This document shows, piece by piece, positions 44,565 to 54,293 of a stretch of 64,000 nt of DNA. This DNA is from Cupriavidus pampae (GTDB taxonomy: Bacteria; Pseudomonadota; Gammaproteobacteria; Burkholderiales; Burkholderiaceae), in assembly GCF_914271485.1 (NCBI RefSeq), contig NZ_CAJZAG010000020.1:1-64000 (forward strand), read 5' to 3'. The notes beneath the pieces were generated by a model. That model was not told the DNA's origin, did no database searches, and saw only the letters and a list, made by a program, of their open reading frames with translations. A program made the translations under genes and the position numbers. Position 1 is the first letter of the stretch. Every line of letters starts with the position of its first letter.

Positions 44565-45323
44565 ATGTTGCAAATGTTCCGCCGCAAATCGCTCCGCGCG
44601 ACCGCGGCCGTCACCCTGGTGGGCGGACTCGCCGCCGCCGGCTATGCGCTGCACGCACTGGCCGCGGACGAGCCGAGCACCGCGAGCATCAAGGCGACCA
44701 TCGAGAAAATGGTGGGCGGCCGCGCCGAAGTGCGCAGCGTGACCAAGACCCCGGTGCCGGGTCTGTATGAAGTGAGCCTCGGCAACCAGGTGGTGTACAC
44801 CGACGCCACCGGCCGCTACATCCTCAACGGCGAGCTGATCGACACCAAGACCAGCACGAATCTGACCGAGGAGCGTGTGGCGGAACTGAATCGCATCAAA
44901 TGGTCGGACCTGCCGCTGTCGCGCGCCGTGAAATGGTCGAAGGGCGATGGCAGCCGCACGATCGCCGTATTCTCGGATCCGAACTGCCCGTATTGCAAGC
45001 GCATCGAACAGACCTTCCAGCAGATGGACAACATCACGGTGTACACCTTCCTGTACCCGGTGCTGTCGCCGGACTCCACGCAGAAGTCCAAGCAGATCTG
45101 GTGCGCGAGCGACCGTTCCAAGGCCTGGCGCGACTGGATGCTGAACCATGTGGCGGTGACCGGAAAATCGGACTGCAAGAACCCGATCGACGATAACCTC
45201 AAGCTCGGCCAGGGCATGAACGTCACCGGCACGCCGGCGATCTTCTTCACCGACGGCTCGCGCATTCCGGGCGCCGCGGACGTGGCCACGCTGGAGCGCA
45301 AGTTCGCCAGTCTGAAGAAGTAA
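44565..45323 (+). CDS. dsbC: thiol:disulfide interchange protein DsbC
   Basis: A 252-residue periplasmic disulfide isomerase. A signal peptide (to about residue 34, ALAADE), then the dimerisation domain with VPGLYEVSLGNQVVYTD, and the thioredoxin-like domain with the active site DPNCPYCKR (Cys141, Cys144) and the cis-Pro loop GTPAIFF. It corrects wrong disulfides together with DsbD. A short GC hairpin (44465-44483) lies between it and the hydroxylase gene. Confidence 0.95.
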   Translation: MLQMFRRKSLRATAAVTLVGGLAAAGYALHALAADEPSTASIKATIEKMVGGRAEVRSVTKTPVPGLYEVSLGNQVVYTDATGRYILNGELIDTKTSTNLTEERVAELNRIKWSDLPLSRAVKWSKGDGSRTIAVFSDPNCPYCKRIEQTFQQMDNITVYTFLYPVLSPDSTQKSKQIWCASDRSKAWRDWMLNHVAVTGKSDCKNPIDDNLKLGQGMNVTGTPAIFFTDGSRIPGAADVATLERKFASLKK

Positions 45324-45347
45324 GCAGCACTCACAAGAGGAGACACC

Positions 45348-46349
45348 ATGACGTTCAACGCGCTGCTGCTGACGCAGGCCGATGGCAAGACGCAGGCCGC
45401 GGTTACCGCGCTCGACGAGAGCCAGTTGCCTGAGGATGGCGACGTTGTCGTCGCGGTCGATTACTCAACCATCAATTACAAAGATGGGCTCGCGATCACG
45501 GGCCGCGCGCCGGTCGTGCGCAAGTGGCCGATGGTCGCTGGCATCGACGGCGCGGGCACGGTGGTGTCGTCGAGCCATCCCAAGTGGAAAACCGGCGACA
45601 AGGTCGTACTGAACGGCTTTGGCGTCGGCGAGACTCACTGGGGCTGCCTCGCACAACGCGCGAAGCTCAAGGGCGACTGGCTGGTAAAACTGCCTGACGC
45701 GTTCACCGCGCGCCAGGCCATGGCAATTGGCACGGCCGGTTACACGGCGATGCTGTCGGTGCTCGCGCTCGAACGTGGCGGCGTCAATGGCCCGGTGCGG
45801 CCCGGCGATGGCGACATTCTCGTGACGGGTGCGTCGGGCGGAGTTGGCTCGGTGGCGATCGCGGTGCTGTCGAAGCTTGGCTATCGCGTCACCGCGTCCA
45901 CCGGCAAGACCGCCGAAGCGGACTTCCTGCGCGCGCTGGGCGCGACCGACGTGATCGATCGCACCGAACTTGGCGCACCCAACAAGCCATTGCAGAAGGA
46001 ACGCTGGGCTGCGGTGATCGATTCCGTGGGCTCGCACACGCTCGTCAACGCGTGCGCGCAGGTACGCTACGGCGGCGTCGTCACCGCATGCGGCCTCGCG
46101 CAGGGCATGGATTTCCCGGCGTCGGTGGCGCCGTTCATCCTGCGCGGCGTCACGCTCGCCGGCATCGACAGCGTGATGGCCGCGATGCCGCTGCGCGAAC
46201 GCGCATGGCAGCGGCTCGCGCAGGATCTGGCACCAGACCGGCTGCAGGCGATCACGCATGAGGTCAAGCTCGCCGACGCCGTCGAGGCCGGCCATAAGAT
46301 CGTCGATGGTGGCATGCGTGGCCGCGTGGTCGTCAACGTGAATGGCTGA
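45348..46349 (+). CDS. acuI: acryloyl-CoA reductase / YhdH-type NADPH oxidoreductase
   Basis: A 333-residue medium-chain dehydrogenase without structural zinc. STINYKDGLAITGRAPVVR, PMVAGIDGAGTV and the nucleotide site ILVTGASGGVGSVAIAVL are those of the AcuI/YhdH group, which reduces acryloyl-CoA to propionyl-CoA with NADPH. AGAGGAG is seven bases before the ATG. Its role may be detoxification of acryloyl-CoA from beta-alanine or DMSP-like compounds. Confidence 0.9.
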   Translation: MTFNALLLTQADGKTQAAVTALDESQLPEDGDVVVAVDYSTINYKDGLAITGRAPVVRKWPMVAGIDGAGTVVSSSHPKWKTGDKVVLNGFGVGETHWGCLAQRAKLKGDWLVKLPDAFTARQAMAIGTAGYTAMLSVLALERGGVNGPVRPGDGDILVTGASGGVGSVAIAVLSKLGYRVTASTGKTAEADFLRALGATDVIDRTELGAPNKPLQKERWAAVIDSVGSHTLVNACAQVRYGGVVTACGLAQGMDFPASVAPFILRGVTLAGIDSVMAAMPLRERAWQRLAQDLAPDRLQAITHEVKLADAVEAGHKIVDGGMRGRVVVNVNG

Positions 46350-46423
46350 GCAGCCGCGCGCCTGAGTCCGTCCGGGCGGGTTGTCCGGGCAGTGCGGACG
46401 GGCGTGACGCTACAATCGTGGCC

Positions 46424-48238
46424 ATGACGCCGATCCGCTACGCCATCGCCCCCCTCCATCCGGAAGCGCATCTGTTCGCCGTGACCGTCACGGTGGACGC
46501 GCCGGATCCCGAAGGCCAGACCTTCTCGCTGCCTGCCTGGATTCCGGGTAGCTACATGATTCGCGAGTTCGCGCGCAATATCGTCCGCATCCGTGCCGAC
46601 GATGCGCGCGGCAAAGTCGCGCTGACGAAGGTCGACAAGCAGACCTGGCAAGCCGCGCCCTGCGAAGGTCCGCTTGCGCTGCGCTACGAGGTCTACGCCT
46701 GGGACCTGTCGGTTCGCAGCGCGCACCTCGACACCACGCATGGTTTCTTCAACGGCAGCTCGGTGTTTCTGCGCGTCGATGGCCAGGATGACCAACCTTG
46801 TATCGTCGAGATCACGGCGCCGGCCGGCGAGGCCTATGCGAACTGGCGCGTCGCCACCGCGATGCCCGAGGCACGCGGCCGCGACGGGGCCAAGCGTTAT
46901 GGCTTTGGTCGCTATCAGGTAGCCAACTACGACGAGCTGGTCGATCATCCCGTGGAAATGGGCGAGTTCGCGCTGGCGAGCTTCAAGGCCTGCGGCGCCC
47001 AGCACGACGTGGTGTTCACGGGCCGCGTACCCGGCCTCGACCTGCAGCGCATCAGCCGCGACCTGAAGCAGATCTGCGAGGCACAGATCCGCTTGTTCGA
47101 GCCGCGCTCGGCGCGCGCGCCGTTCCTCGACAGCAACCGCCGCTATGTGTTCATGACGATGGTCACGACCGATGGCTACGGCGGCCTCGAGCATCGCGCG
47201 AGTACCGCGCTGATGTGCGCGCGCGGCGATCTGCCGGTGCGCGGCAACAGCGAGACCAGCGAGGGCTACCGGACCTTCCTCGGCTTATGCAGCCACGAGT
47301 ACTTCCATACTTGGAACGTCAAGCGCATCAAGCCGGCGGCGTTCGTACCGTATCGGCTCGATCAGGAAAGTTACACGCCGTTGCTGTGGCTGTTCGAAGG
47401 GTTCACGAGCTACTACGACGATCTGATTCTCGCGCGCACTGGCCTGATCGACGACAAGCAATACGTCGAGATGATCACCAAGACGTGGAATGGCGTGCTG
47501 CGCGGCAACGGTCGCACCAAGCAGAGCGTGGCCGCGAGTTCGTTCGACGCATGGACCAAGTACTACCGGCAGGACGAGAACGCACCCAACGCGATCGTCA
47601 GCTATTACACCAAGGGCTCGCTGGTCGCACTCGCGCTGGATCTGACGATTCGCGAGAAGACCGCCGGCCGCCGCTCGCTCGATGACATCATGCGCGCGCT
47701 GTGGCAACGCTACGGGCGCGAGTTCTATGCGCCGGGCGCGGTCCAGCGTGGCGTGACCGAAGCCGAGGTCTATGCGCTGTTCGATGAAATCTCCGGCCTG
47801 CGGCTCGGCGCGCTGCTGCGCGCGCTGACTGAAGGCACCGGCGAGATCGGACTGGTGCCGCTGCTGCGTGCGTTCGGCATCAAGGCCGAGGCGCAGAAGG
47901 CCCCGGCCGCGATGACGGCGGCCGCGCTCGGTATCAAGACGCGCGTGGAAGATGGTTGGGTGCGGGTGACGCAGGTGCTCGACGATAGCGCGGGCCAGGC
48001 CGCCGGCGTGTCGGCTGGCGATCTGCTGGTGGCGTTCGATGGCCTGCGCGTAACGGGCGGCCAGCTCGACAAGCTGCTGGCGCGCTACCGTGCCGGCGAC
48101 CAGGCCGAGCTGCATGTGTTCCGTCGCGACGAACTACACGTAATGCAACTGAAGCTGGGCCGTGAACCGGCCACGCAGTATCGCGTCACGGTCGAGGAAG
48201 GCCGTCACGCGTTGCGCGCGCGCTGGCTCGGACAATAA
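46424..48238 (+). CDS. M61 glycyl aminopeptidase-family metallopeptidase with PDZ domain
   Basis: A 604-residue zinc peptidase. HEYFH (residues 291-295) followed by TWNVKRIKP and the downstream LWLFEGFTSYYDD supply the zinc ligands and the M61 signature. A beta N-domain (PAWIPGSYMIREFARNI) is typical. The C-terminal 100 residues form a PDZ domain (VTQVLDDSAGQAAGVSAGD). No signal peptide is seen, so it is probably cytosolic. A GTG two codons earlier is possible. Confidence 0.92.
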   Translation: MTPIRYAIAPLHPEAHLFAVTVTVDAPDPEGQTFSLPAWIPGSYMIREFARNIVRIRADDARGKVALTKVDKQTWQAAPCEGPLALRYEVYAWDLSVRSAHLDTTHGFFNGSSVFLRVDGQDDQPCIVEITAPAGEAYANWRVATAMPEARGRDGAKRYGFGRYQVANYDELVDHPVEMGEFALASFKACGAQHDVVFTGRVPGLDLQRISRDLKQICEAQIRLFEPRSARAPFLDSNRRYVFMTMVTTDGYGGLEHRASTALMCARGDLPVRGNSETSEGYRTFLGLCSHEYFHTWNVKRIKPAAFVPYRLDQESYTPLLWLFEGFTSYYDDLILARTGLIDDKQYVEMITKTWNGVLRGNGRTKQSVAASSFDAWTKYYRQDENAPNAIVSYYTKGSLVALALDLTIREKTAGRRSLDDIMRALWQRYGREFYAPGAVQRGVTEAEVYALFDEISGLRLGALLRALTEGTGEIGLVPLLRAFGIKAEAQKAPAAMTAAALGIKTRVEDGWVRVTQVLDDSAGQAAGVSAGDLLVAFDGLRVTGGQLDKLLARYRAGDQAELHVFRRDELHVMQLKLGREPATQYRVTVEEGRHALRARWLGQ

Positions 48239-48276
48239 ACCCCCGGGCGGCCTGCTCCATGAGCGTAGCCGCCTGA

Positions 48277-50745
48277 ATGCCCCACGCCATGGAATACGCG
48301 CACGATCCTCGCACGTTCCTGTTTTCGCACTATATCTACCGTGGCCTGCGTTCGGCCACGGGCGTCATCGGCATTACGCTGCTCGCGATGCAGGTCATGG
48401 ATCTGCCGAGCGCGATGGTGGTGTCGATCGGTGCGCTCTGCACGAGCCTGATGGACCTGCCGAGCCCGCTGAACCACAAGTTCAACGAGATGCTGGCCAG
48501 CGTGCTGCTATGTACCGCGGTGGCGCTGATCGTTGCGCTGGCGGTGCCGTTCCCGCGCGTGATGCCGTTCGTGCTGGTGGCGGTGACATTCTTCGCCGGC
48601 ATGCTCACCGTCTATGGCAACAAGACGATGTCGCTGCAGTTTTCGGCGCTGTTCGTCATGACGCTGACCGTCAACGAGGAATTCGTGGTGCGCAAGGCGC
48701 TCGAGCACGCGGGTTTGTTCGGCGCGGGCGCGTTGGCGTACATGATCTACGCGATGGTGGTCAGCTGGATCACCGAGCAGCGCACGCGGCAGCAGATCCT
48801 CGCCGAGGCGCTCTATGAAATCGCGGGCTATCTCGAGATCAAGTCCGCGTTCTACGATGCCGGCAATGACTTCGACGAGCAGTTCAATCAGCTCGTGCGT
48901 CAGCAGATCGTGGTGGCGGAGCGGCAGCAGGCCGCGCGCGACCTCGTCCTGCGCGGCAACAAGACCATGCACGACGGGTTGCTCATGCAGGTGCACCTGC
49001 GCATGCTCGACCTCTATGAGTACGTGCTGTCGACGAACACCGACTATCAGATGCTGCGGCAGACCTTTGGCGGCACACCGGTGCTCGACCAATTGCGCGA
49101 TCTGGTGCGCATGATGTCGCAGGATGTGGAGGAGGTTGCGTTCGACGTGACGCGGGGGCGGCCGTCGTACGCCACCGTCGATTACGCGCCGACGATCAAG
49201 CGCGTGGAGCACGAGATCGCGCAGCTGCGCCATCACCATGTTCCCGCGGCCGCGATGACGGCACTGGCCGACACGCTCGAGATGATCAAGGGTGCGATCA
49301 CGCTGATCGGGCAGATTCACGAGGCTTCGCGCACGCCGGTGGAGCCGGCCAAGCTGCTGCCCGGCCTGGACATGACGCCGTTTCTGACGCGCCAGAAGTA
49401 CGAGTTTGGCGTGATCCGCGACAACCTGCACTGGCGTTCGCCAGCGTTCCGCTTCTCGCTGCGGATTACGATGGCAGTCGCTGTCGGACTCTGGATTGGC
49501 GATCATTTACCGTACGCGTCGCACGGCTACTGGATTCTGCTGACGATCGTGGTGATCCTCAAGCCGAATTTCAGCATGACCAAGCAGCGCTACAACGATC
49601 GTCTGATCGGTACGTTGATCGGCTGCATCATCAGCGTGGTGATCCTGCGCTTTATTCACGATCCGCTGCTGCTGCTTGGGGTGCTGTTTCTCGCGCTGGT
49701 GGCGAGCGCGACGTTTGTCACCATCAAGTACCGCTACACGGCCATCGCGGCGTGCGTGCAGGTGCTGATTCAGATCAACCTGCTGGCGCCGGGCAGCCAG
49801 ACCGTGGTGGGCGAGCGGCTGATCGACACCGTGATCGGTGGCGTGGTGGCGTCGATTTTCAGCTTCGTGTTGCCAAGCTGGGAGTACCGCGCGATTCCCA
49901 AGCTGGTCGAGAGCGTATTGCAGGCCAATCGACGCTATATCGCGGCCACGCGCGATCTGCTGTTGCGCAAGAGCACCGACGATTATGCGTATCGCGTGCA
50001 GCGCAAGCAGTTCATGGACAGCCTGTCCGCACTGATCTCGTCGTTCCAGCGCATGCTCGATGAACCGCGTAGCCGGCATCGCGCGGTGGACAACCTCAAC
50101 CGCTTTATCCTGCAGAACTACCTCGTGGCCGCGCATATCGCCGCCGCGCGCATTCAGGTACGACAGCACTACGGCGAGCTGGATCTGCCCGCGGCGGAAG
50201 CGGCGGTGTCGCAAGCGACCGAAGCCGCAACACGCAGTCTTGAGCTCGCGAGCGAGCGGCTGGCGGGTGAGGAGTTGCATGGCCAGCGCGGTGTGGGTTT
50301 TATTCGTACGCCCGCGGAAGTCGCGGTAGCCGGCCTGGCCGCTACCGAGGCGGGGGTGGCCGATGTGTTGATGCCGAGCGCGGAAGCTCAGGTGGCACAG
50401 ACTGAAGCGAGGGAGGCGGAAGCACAGGCGGCGCAGGTCGCGCAGGCCGAGAGCGAAGCGCGCCAGGCGGAGGCCGAAGCCGACGCCGCCAGCGAACGCC
50501 GCGCCCGCCTCGCCGACTCGGCGGACCGCCGCAAGGCGGAGGTATTGGTGCAGGCCGCCACCTCGGGCGAACTCGGCGCGAACGAGATCTCGCACTTTGC
50601 GCCCGACGGCGGCTCCACCGCCAGCTCAACCGGCCGCGCCGCTAATGCTCTGCTAGAACGCCGCCTGCGCGCGCTGCGCGAGGACACCGCCAAGATCGCG
50701 TTACGCACGGGCGCGATCGGCCGCGCGATGCGGAAGGAGGATTGA
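48277..50745 (+). CDS. FUSC-family membrane transporter with long coiled-coil tail
   Basis: An 822-residue protein of the FUSC (YccS/AaeB-like) family: two blocks of about five helices (about residues 20-165 and 400-530) separated by long cytosolic helices. The second block includes IGDHLPYASHGYWILLTIVVI (key residues GYW) and MTKQRYNDRLIGTLIG, the family signature. The last 130 residues are an Ala/Glu/Arg/Gln coiled coil unusual in length. Relatives export aromatic carboxylic acids or fusaric acid; the substrate here is unknown. Confidence 0.9.
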   Translation: MPHAMEYAHDPRTFLFSHYIYRGLRSATGVIGITLLAMQVMDLPSAMVVSIGALCTSLMDLPSPLNHKFNEMLASVLLCTAVALIVALAVPFPRVMPFVLVAVTFFAGMLTVYGNKTMSLQFSALFVMTLTVNEEFVVRKALEHAGLFGAGALAYMIYAMVVSWITEQRTRQQILAEALYEIAGYLEIKSAFYDAGNDFDEQFNQLVRQQIVVAERQQAARDLVLRGNKTMHDGLLMQVHLRMLDLYEYVLSTNTDYQMLRQTFGGTPVLDQLRDLVRMMSQDVEEVAFDVTRGRPSYATVDYAPTIKRVEHEIAQLRHHHVPAAAMTALADTLEMIKGAITLIGQIHEASRTPVEPAKLLPGLDMTPFLTRQKYEFGVIRDNLHWRSPAFRFSLRITMAVAVGLWIGDHLPYASHGYWILLTIVVILKPNFSMTKQRYNDRLIGTLIGCIISVVILRFIHDPLLLLGVLFLALVASATFVTIKYRYTAIAACVQVLIQINLLAPGSQTVVGERLIDTVIGGVVASIFSFVLPSWEYRAIPKLVESVLQANRRYIAATRDLLLRKSTDDYAYRVQRKQFMDSLSALISSFQRMLDEPRSRHRAVDNLNRFILQNYLVAAHIAAARIQVRQHYGELDLPAAEAAVSQATEAATRSLELASERLAGEELHGQRGVGFIRTPAEVAVAGLAATEAGVADVLMPSAEAQVAQTEAREAEAQAAQVAQAESEARQAEAEADAASERRARLADSADRRKAEVLVQAATSGELGANEISHFAPDGGSTASSTGRAANALLERRLRALREDTAKIALRTGAIGRAMRKED

Positions 50746-50755
50746 CGCTGTTGGT

Positions 50756-52078
50756 CTATGCGGCGTCGTCGCCCGGCAGCGTCAACATCCCACTGTTGTA
50801 CTGGTACGCATAAATCTCCCCATACCGCCCCCAGGCAATCGCTACCGTCAGCAGCCGCTCGGCTTCCTCGGGCTTCAGAAACGCCTCGAGTTCGCGCAGC
50901 ACCTGTTCTTCACCGATCTCGCCATCATCGGCAGCTTCGAGCTCGCGACGAATATGGGCGGCCAGCGCCACGTGCAACAGTAACTGTCGGCCAAACAGCA
51001 CCTTGCGATCACCCGCCTCAGCCTCGTAATACGCGCGACCCAGCGCAGTCGCCGTGATATCCCCGCGTTCGAGCGTCGCCAGTTGCAGCAACTGCAATGC
51101 CTCGCACGCCGGCAGCAGTTCATCGTCAGTCAGGCCCGCCTCGCCCGCGAGATGCGGCAGGTCGGCGCGGCCGAGGAATGGCGCCTCGAGCAGCAGATCG
51201 AGAATCGCCTCCATCTGGCTGATATCGGCATTGGGCAACCGGAACCCGATCTCCTGCGCCGCCAGCGCGGCAACACGCGGACCCATCGCCGCAGGCGAGG
51301 TCATCAGCGCATACACCTCGTCGATCAGCGCGCGCACATGCGCATCGTCGCGATTGCGCGGCCGCGGAAATGACACCTGAACCTCCGCCCGCACGCGGCC
51401 AGGATCGCTCGAAAGAATCACGATCCGATCCGCCATCATCACCGCTTCCTCGATGTTGTGCGACACGATCAGGATGCTGCGAATATTCGCGCGGCCCGAC
51501 TCCCACAGCTCGATCATCTCGTCGCGCAACGTCTCGCCGGTCAGCACATCGAGCGCGGAGAACGCTTCATCCATCAGCAGCAGATCGGGCTCGGTCACCA
51601 GCGCACGGGCAATGCCCACGCGCTGCCGCATGCCACCGGACAACTCGCGCGGCAACGCGCTGTTGAAGCCGGACAGCCCGATCATATCGATCGCCGCCTC
51701 CGCGCGCCGCGCGCGCTCGGCCTTGAGCACACCCTGCGCCTCGAGCCCAAGCTCCACGTTCTGCTGTACGGACAACCACGGAAACAGCGCGAACGACTGG
51801 AACACCATCGCAATACCCTCAGCCGCCCCCTGCAGCGGCTGCGCGCGAAACTGCACCTCGCCGTGATCGCTCGCCACCAGCCCCGCCATGATCCGCAGCA
51901 AGGTGGACTTCCCCGACCCCGAGCGCCCGAGCATCGCCACAATCTCGCCCTCGCGCAGCGTCAGGTTCACACCCTCGAGCACCGCACGGTCGGTATGGTC
52001 GGCGGTGCGAAACACCTTGCCGACATTGCGCAGTTCGATCACGGGCACCGTGGCCAGCTTGTCGTGTTCAGCCATCAT
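50756..52078 (-). CDS. ABC transporter ATP-binding protein with AAA-associated domain
   Basis: A 440-residue ATPase of the nitrate/sulfonate/taurine importer class. Walker A GRSGSGKST, signature LSGGMRQRVGIARAL and Walker B LLLMDEAFSALD are intact in the first 260 residues. The extra 180-residue C-terminal part (IGFRLPNADISQMEAILDLL onward) is the AAA-associated domain found only on some of these ATPases. It directly follows its permease gene. Confidence 0.92.
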   Translation of the reverse strand: MMAEHDKLATVPVIELRNVGKVFRTADHTDRAVLEGVNLTLREGEIVAMLGRSGSGKSTLLRIMAGLVASDHGEVQFRAQPLQGAAEGIAMVFQSFALFPWLSVQQNVELGLEAQGVLKAERARRAEAAIDMIGLSGFNSALPRELSGGMRQRVGIARALVTEPDLLLMDEAFSALDVLTGETLRDEMIELWESGRANIRSILIVSHNIEEAVMMADRIVILSSDPGRVRAEVQVSFPRPRNRDDAHVRALIDEVYALMTSPAAMGPRVAALAAQEIGFRLPNADISQMEAILDLLLEAPFLGRADLPHLAGEAGLTDDELLPACEALQLLQLATLERGDITATALGRAYYEAEAGDRKVLFGRQLLLHVALAAHIRRELEAADDGEIGEEQVLRELEAFLKPEEAERLLTVAIAWGRYGEIYAYQYNSGMLTLPGDDAA

Positions 52079-52095
52079 GTCTTCCTCGATGAGGC

Positions 52096-53838
52096 TCAGA
52101 GTCGATTGCGCGATTGCGCAATGTCATACAGCCGGTTCCACAGCAGCCGGTTGAAGCCGACCACGAACAGCGCCATCACGCCAATGCCAAGCGCGATGCG
52201 CGGAAAATCGCCACGCGCGGTCATCTCGGCAATATAGCTGCCGAGCCCGGTCGCCACGAGCGTGCGATCGCCCCACGTCACGTACTCGGACACGATGCTG
52301 GCATTCCATGACCCGCCCGCGGCCGTGACCAACCCCGTCAGCAAACTGGGAAACACGGCCGGCAGCAGGAAGCGCCGCCATACCAGCCAGCCACGCAGCC
52401 CAAAGTTGCGCGCGGCCAGCCGCAGCTCGGTCGGAATGCCTGATGCGCCGGCCACCACGTTGAACAGGATGTACCACTGTGTGCCAAAGATCATCAGCGG
52501 GCTGAGCCAGATCTCGGGATTGAGACCGAACTTCACGATCGCCATCACCGCGATCGGAAACATCAGGTTCGCCGGGAACGCGGCGAGGAACTGCGCGATC
52601 GGCTGGGCAATGCGCGCCGCCGCGGGATTGAGGCCGATACGAATGCCGATCGGCACCCAGATCACGGCGGCGATCGCAATCAGCACGACCACGCGCACCA
52701 TCGTCAGCACGCCGAGCCACAACACATGCGCGGCCTCGGCCCAGCCCACCTCGCCGTGGACGAACCACAGGATGCGGCCGAGCGCGGCCAGCGCCACCAG
52801 CGCGATGATCGTGTCGCGTAGCCGATCGTGCCACGGCGTCCGTGCTCGTACCGGCGCGCTCCGCGCGGCACGGCGATGGCGCGCGCTCCACGCCAGCGAG
52901 CGGCCGGCCAGCGCGGCGCTGGCCTTCAGCAATGCATGCACCCACGAGGAACGCCGTAGCAGGTTCAGCACCCACGACTGCGGTGCGTCGTCCTGCGCGA
53001 GCGTCTCGAAGCGAAAACGATCGGCCCACGCGACCAGCGGCCGGAACAGCAACTGGTCGTACACCACGATGCCGACCAGCATCGCCACGATCGCCCAGCC
53101 GATCGCTGCAAGGTTCTGCTGCTGAATCGCGAGCGCAATATACGAGCCGATGCCCGGCAGCCGAATGTCGTGACCGGAGACCGAGATCGCCTCCGAGGCC
53201 ACCACAAAGAACCAGCCGCCCGACATCGACATCATCATGTTCCACAGCAGTCCGGGCATCGCGTAGGGCACCTCGAGGCGCCAGAAGCGCTGCCACGCGG
53301 ACAGCCGCAACATGGTCGCGGCCTCGATCAGATCGCCCGGAATCGTGCGGAACGACTGATGCAGGCTGAAGGCCATATTCCACGCCTGCGACGTGAAGAT
53401 CGCGAAGATCGCCGCGCATTCCACGCCCACCAGACTGCCGGGGAACAGCGCGATAAAGCCCGTGACGGTAATCGACAGAAAGCCGAGCACCGGGATCGAT
53501 TGCAGGATATCGAGCGCCGGCACGAGGATTTTCTCGGCCGTGCGGTTCTTCGAGGCCAGCGCGGCGAAGGCGAACGAGAACAGCAGCGACGCACCAAGCG
53601 CGGCCAGCATGCGGATGCTCGTGCGCATCAGGTAGTAGGGCAGCTCGGCTACGTCGAGCCGCACGTCCAGCGCCTGGCCGGGCTGGTACGGCACGTTCAT
53701 CTGCTGCGCGGCATACGCGACGATGACAATCACCGCGAGGATGATCGGCAGCAACGCGAAGTCGAAGCGATTCGGCGGCGCGGTCAGCAGTTGCCCGTCG
53801 TAGCCGGGCGCAGCGGTACGGTTTTGATTCGTTGGCAT
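52096..53838 (-). CDS. double-domain ABC importer permease
   Basis: A 580-residue permease made of two fused SsuC/NrtB-like domains (about residues 60-285 and 330-570), each with about six helices and an EAA-type loop (for example EAATMLRLSAWQRFWRLEVP and ELRLAARNFGLRGWLVWRRF). The fused form would replace a homodimer. The start at MPTNQNRT is preferred over the open frame to 53898. Its ATPase gene begins 17 bases downstream of its stop. No substrate-binding protein gene is adjacent in this window, so the substrate is unknown. Confidence 0.92.
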   Translation of the reverse strand: MPTNQNRTAAPGYDGQLLTAPPNRFDFALLPIILAVIVIVAYAAQQMNVPYQPGQALDVRLDVAELPYYLMRTSIRMLAALGASLLFSFAFAALASKNRTAEKILVPALDILQSIPVLGFLSITVTGFIALFPGSLVGVECAAIFAIFTSQAWNMAFSLHQSFRTIPGDLIEAATMLRLSAWQRFWRLEVPYAMPGLLWNMMMSMSGGWFFVVASEAISVSGHDIRLPGIGSYIALAIQQQNLAAIGWAIVAMLVGIVVYDQLLFRPLVAWADRFRFETLAQDDAPQSWVLNLLRRSSWVHALLKASAALAGRSLAWSARHRRAARSAPVRARTPWHDRLRDTIIALVALAALGRILWFVHGEVGWAEAAHVLWLGVLTMVRVVVLIAIAAVIWVPIGIRIGLNPAAARIAQPIAQFLAAFPANLMFPIAVMAIVKFGLNPEIWLSPLMIFGTQWYILFNVVAGASGIPTELRLAARNFGLRGWLVWRRFLLPAVFPSLLTGLVTAAGGSWNASIVSEYVTWGDRTLVATGLGSYIAEMTARGDFPRIALGIGVMALFVVGFNRLLWNRLYDIAQSRNRL

Positions 53839-54001
53839 GGGAGGCACCGCTGGCGGTGTAAAGAAGCCGAAAGTCGCGCAAAGCGGCGTCCGGCGCACGC
53901 AAGTTGCGCGATGTCATTCCCATAACGCGTGAACAGGCTAGGTAGTTTACCTAGGCAGATGGCGTATGCTGCCGATCATCCCCACTCGCGCTGACATCCC
54001 G

Positions 54002-54280
54002 ATGACACAAGAGATCTGGCATCTGACCGCCCATGGCGTCGTGCAGGGCGTGGGCTACCGCGCTGCCTGCCTGGATCGCGCCACGGCGCTGGGCCTGACC
54101 GGCTGGGTCCGCAACCGGACCGACGGCACGGTCGAGGTCATGGCCGCCGGACCGATCGACCGGCTCGAAGCATTGCGGCAATGGATGCAGGAAGGACCGC
54201 CCGCCGCGCGAGTTTCGCGTGTAGACGCCATGGCAGGCGAGGGCAGCTTCGATCGGTTCGACTGGCGACCGACCGCCTGA
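54002..54280 (+). CDS. acyP: acylphosphatase
   Basis: A 92-residue enzyme hydrolysing acyl phosphates. GVVQGVGYRAA carries the catalytic Arg and GWVRNRTDGTVEVM the catalytic Asn. The start at MTQEIW gives the usual size; an upstream frame to 53966 is not needed. The stop is 13 bases from that of convergent ung. Confidence 0.95.
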   Translation: MTQEIWHLTAHGVVQGVGYRAACLDRATALGLTGWVRNRTDGTVEVMAAGPIDRLEALRQWMQEGPPAARVSRVDAMAGEGSFDRFDWRPTA

Positions 54281-54293
54281 AGATTGACGTGGC

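Noticed and set aside
52124..53923. A 599-residue frame parallel to the ABC permease
   Set aside because: Arg/Gly/Ala-rich sequence without hydrophobic helices; the permease frame has all family features.
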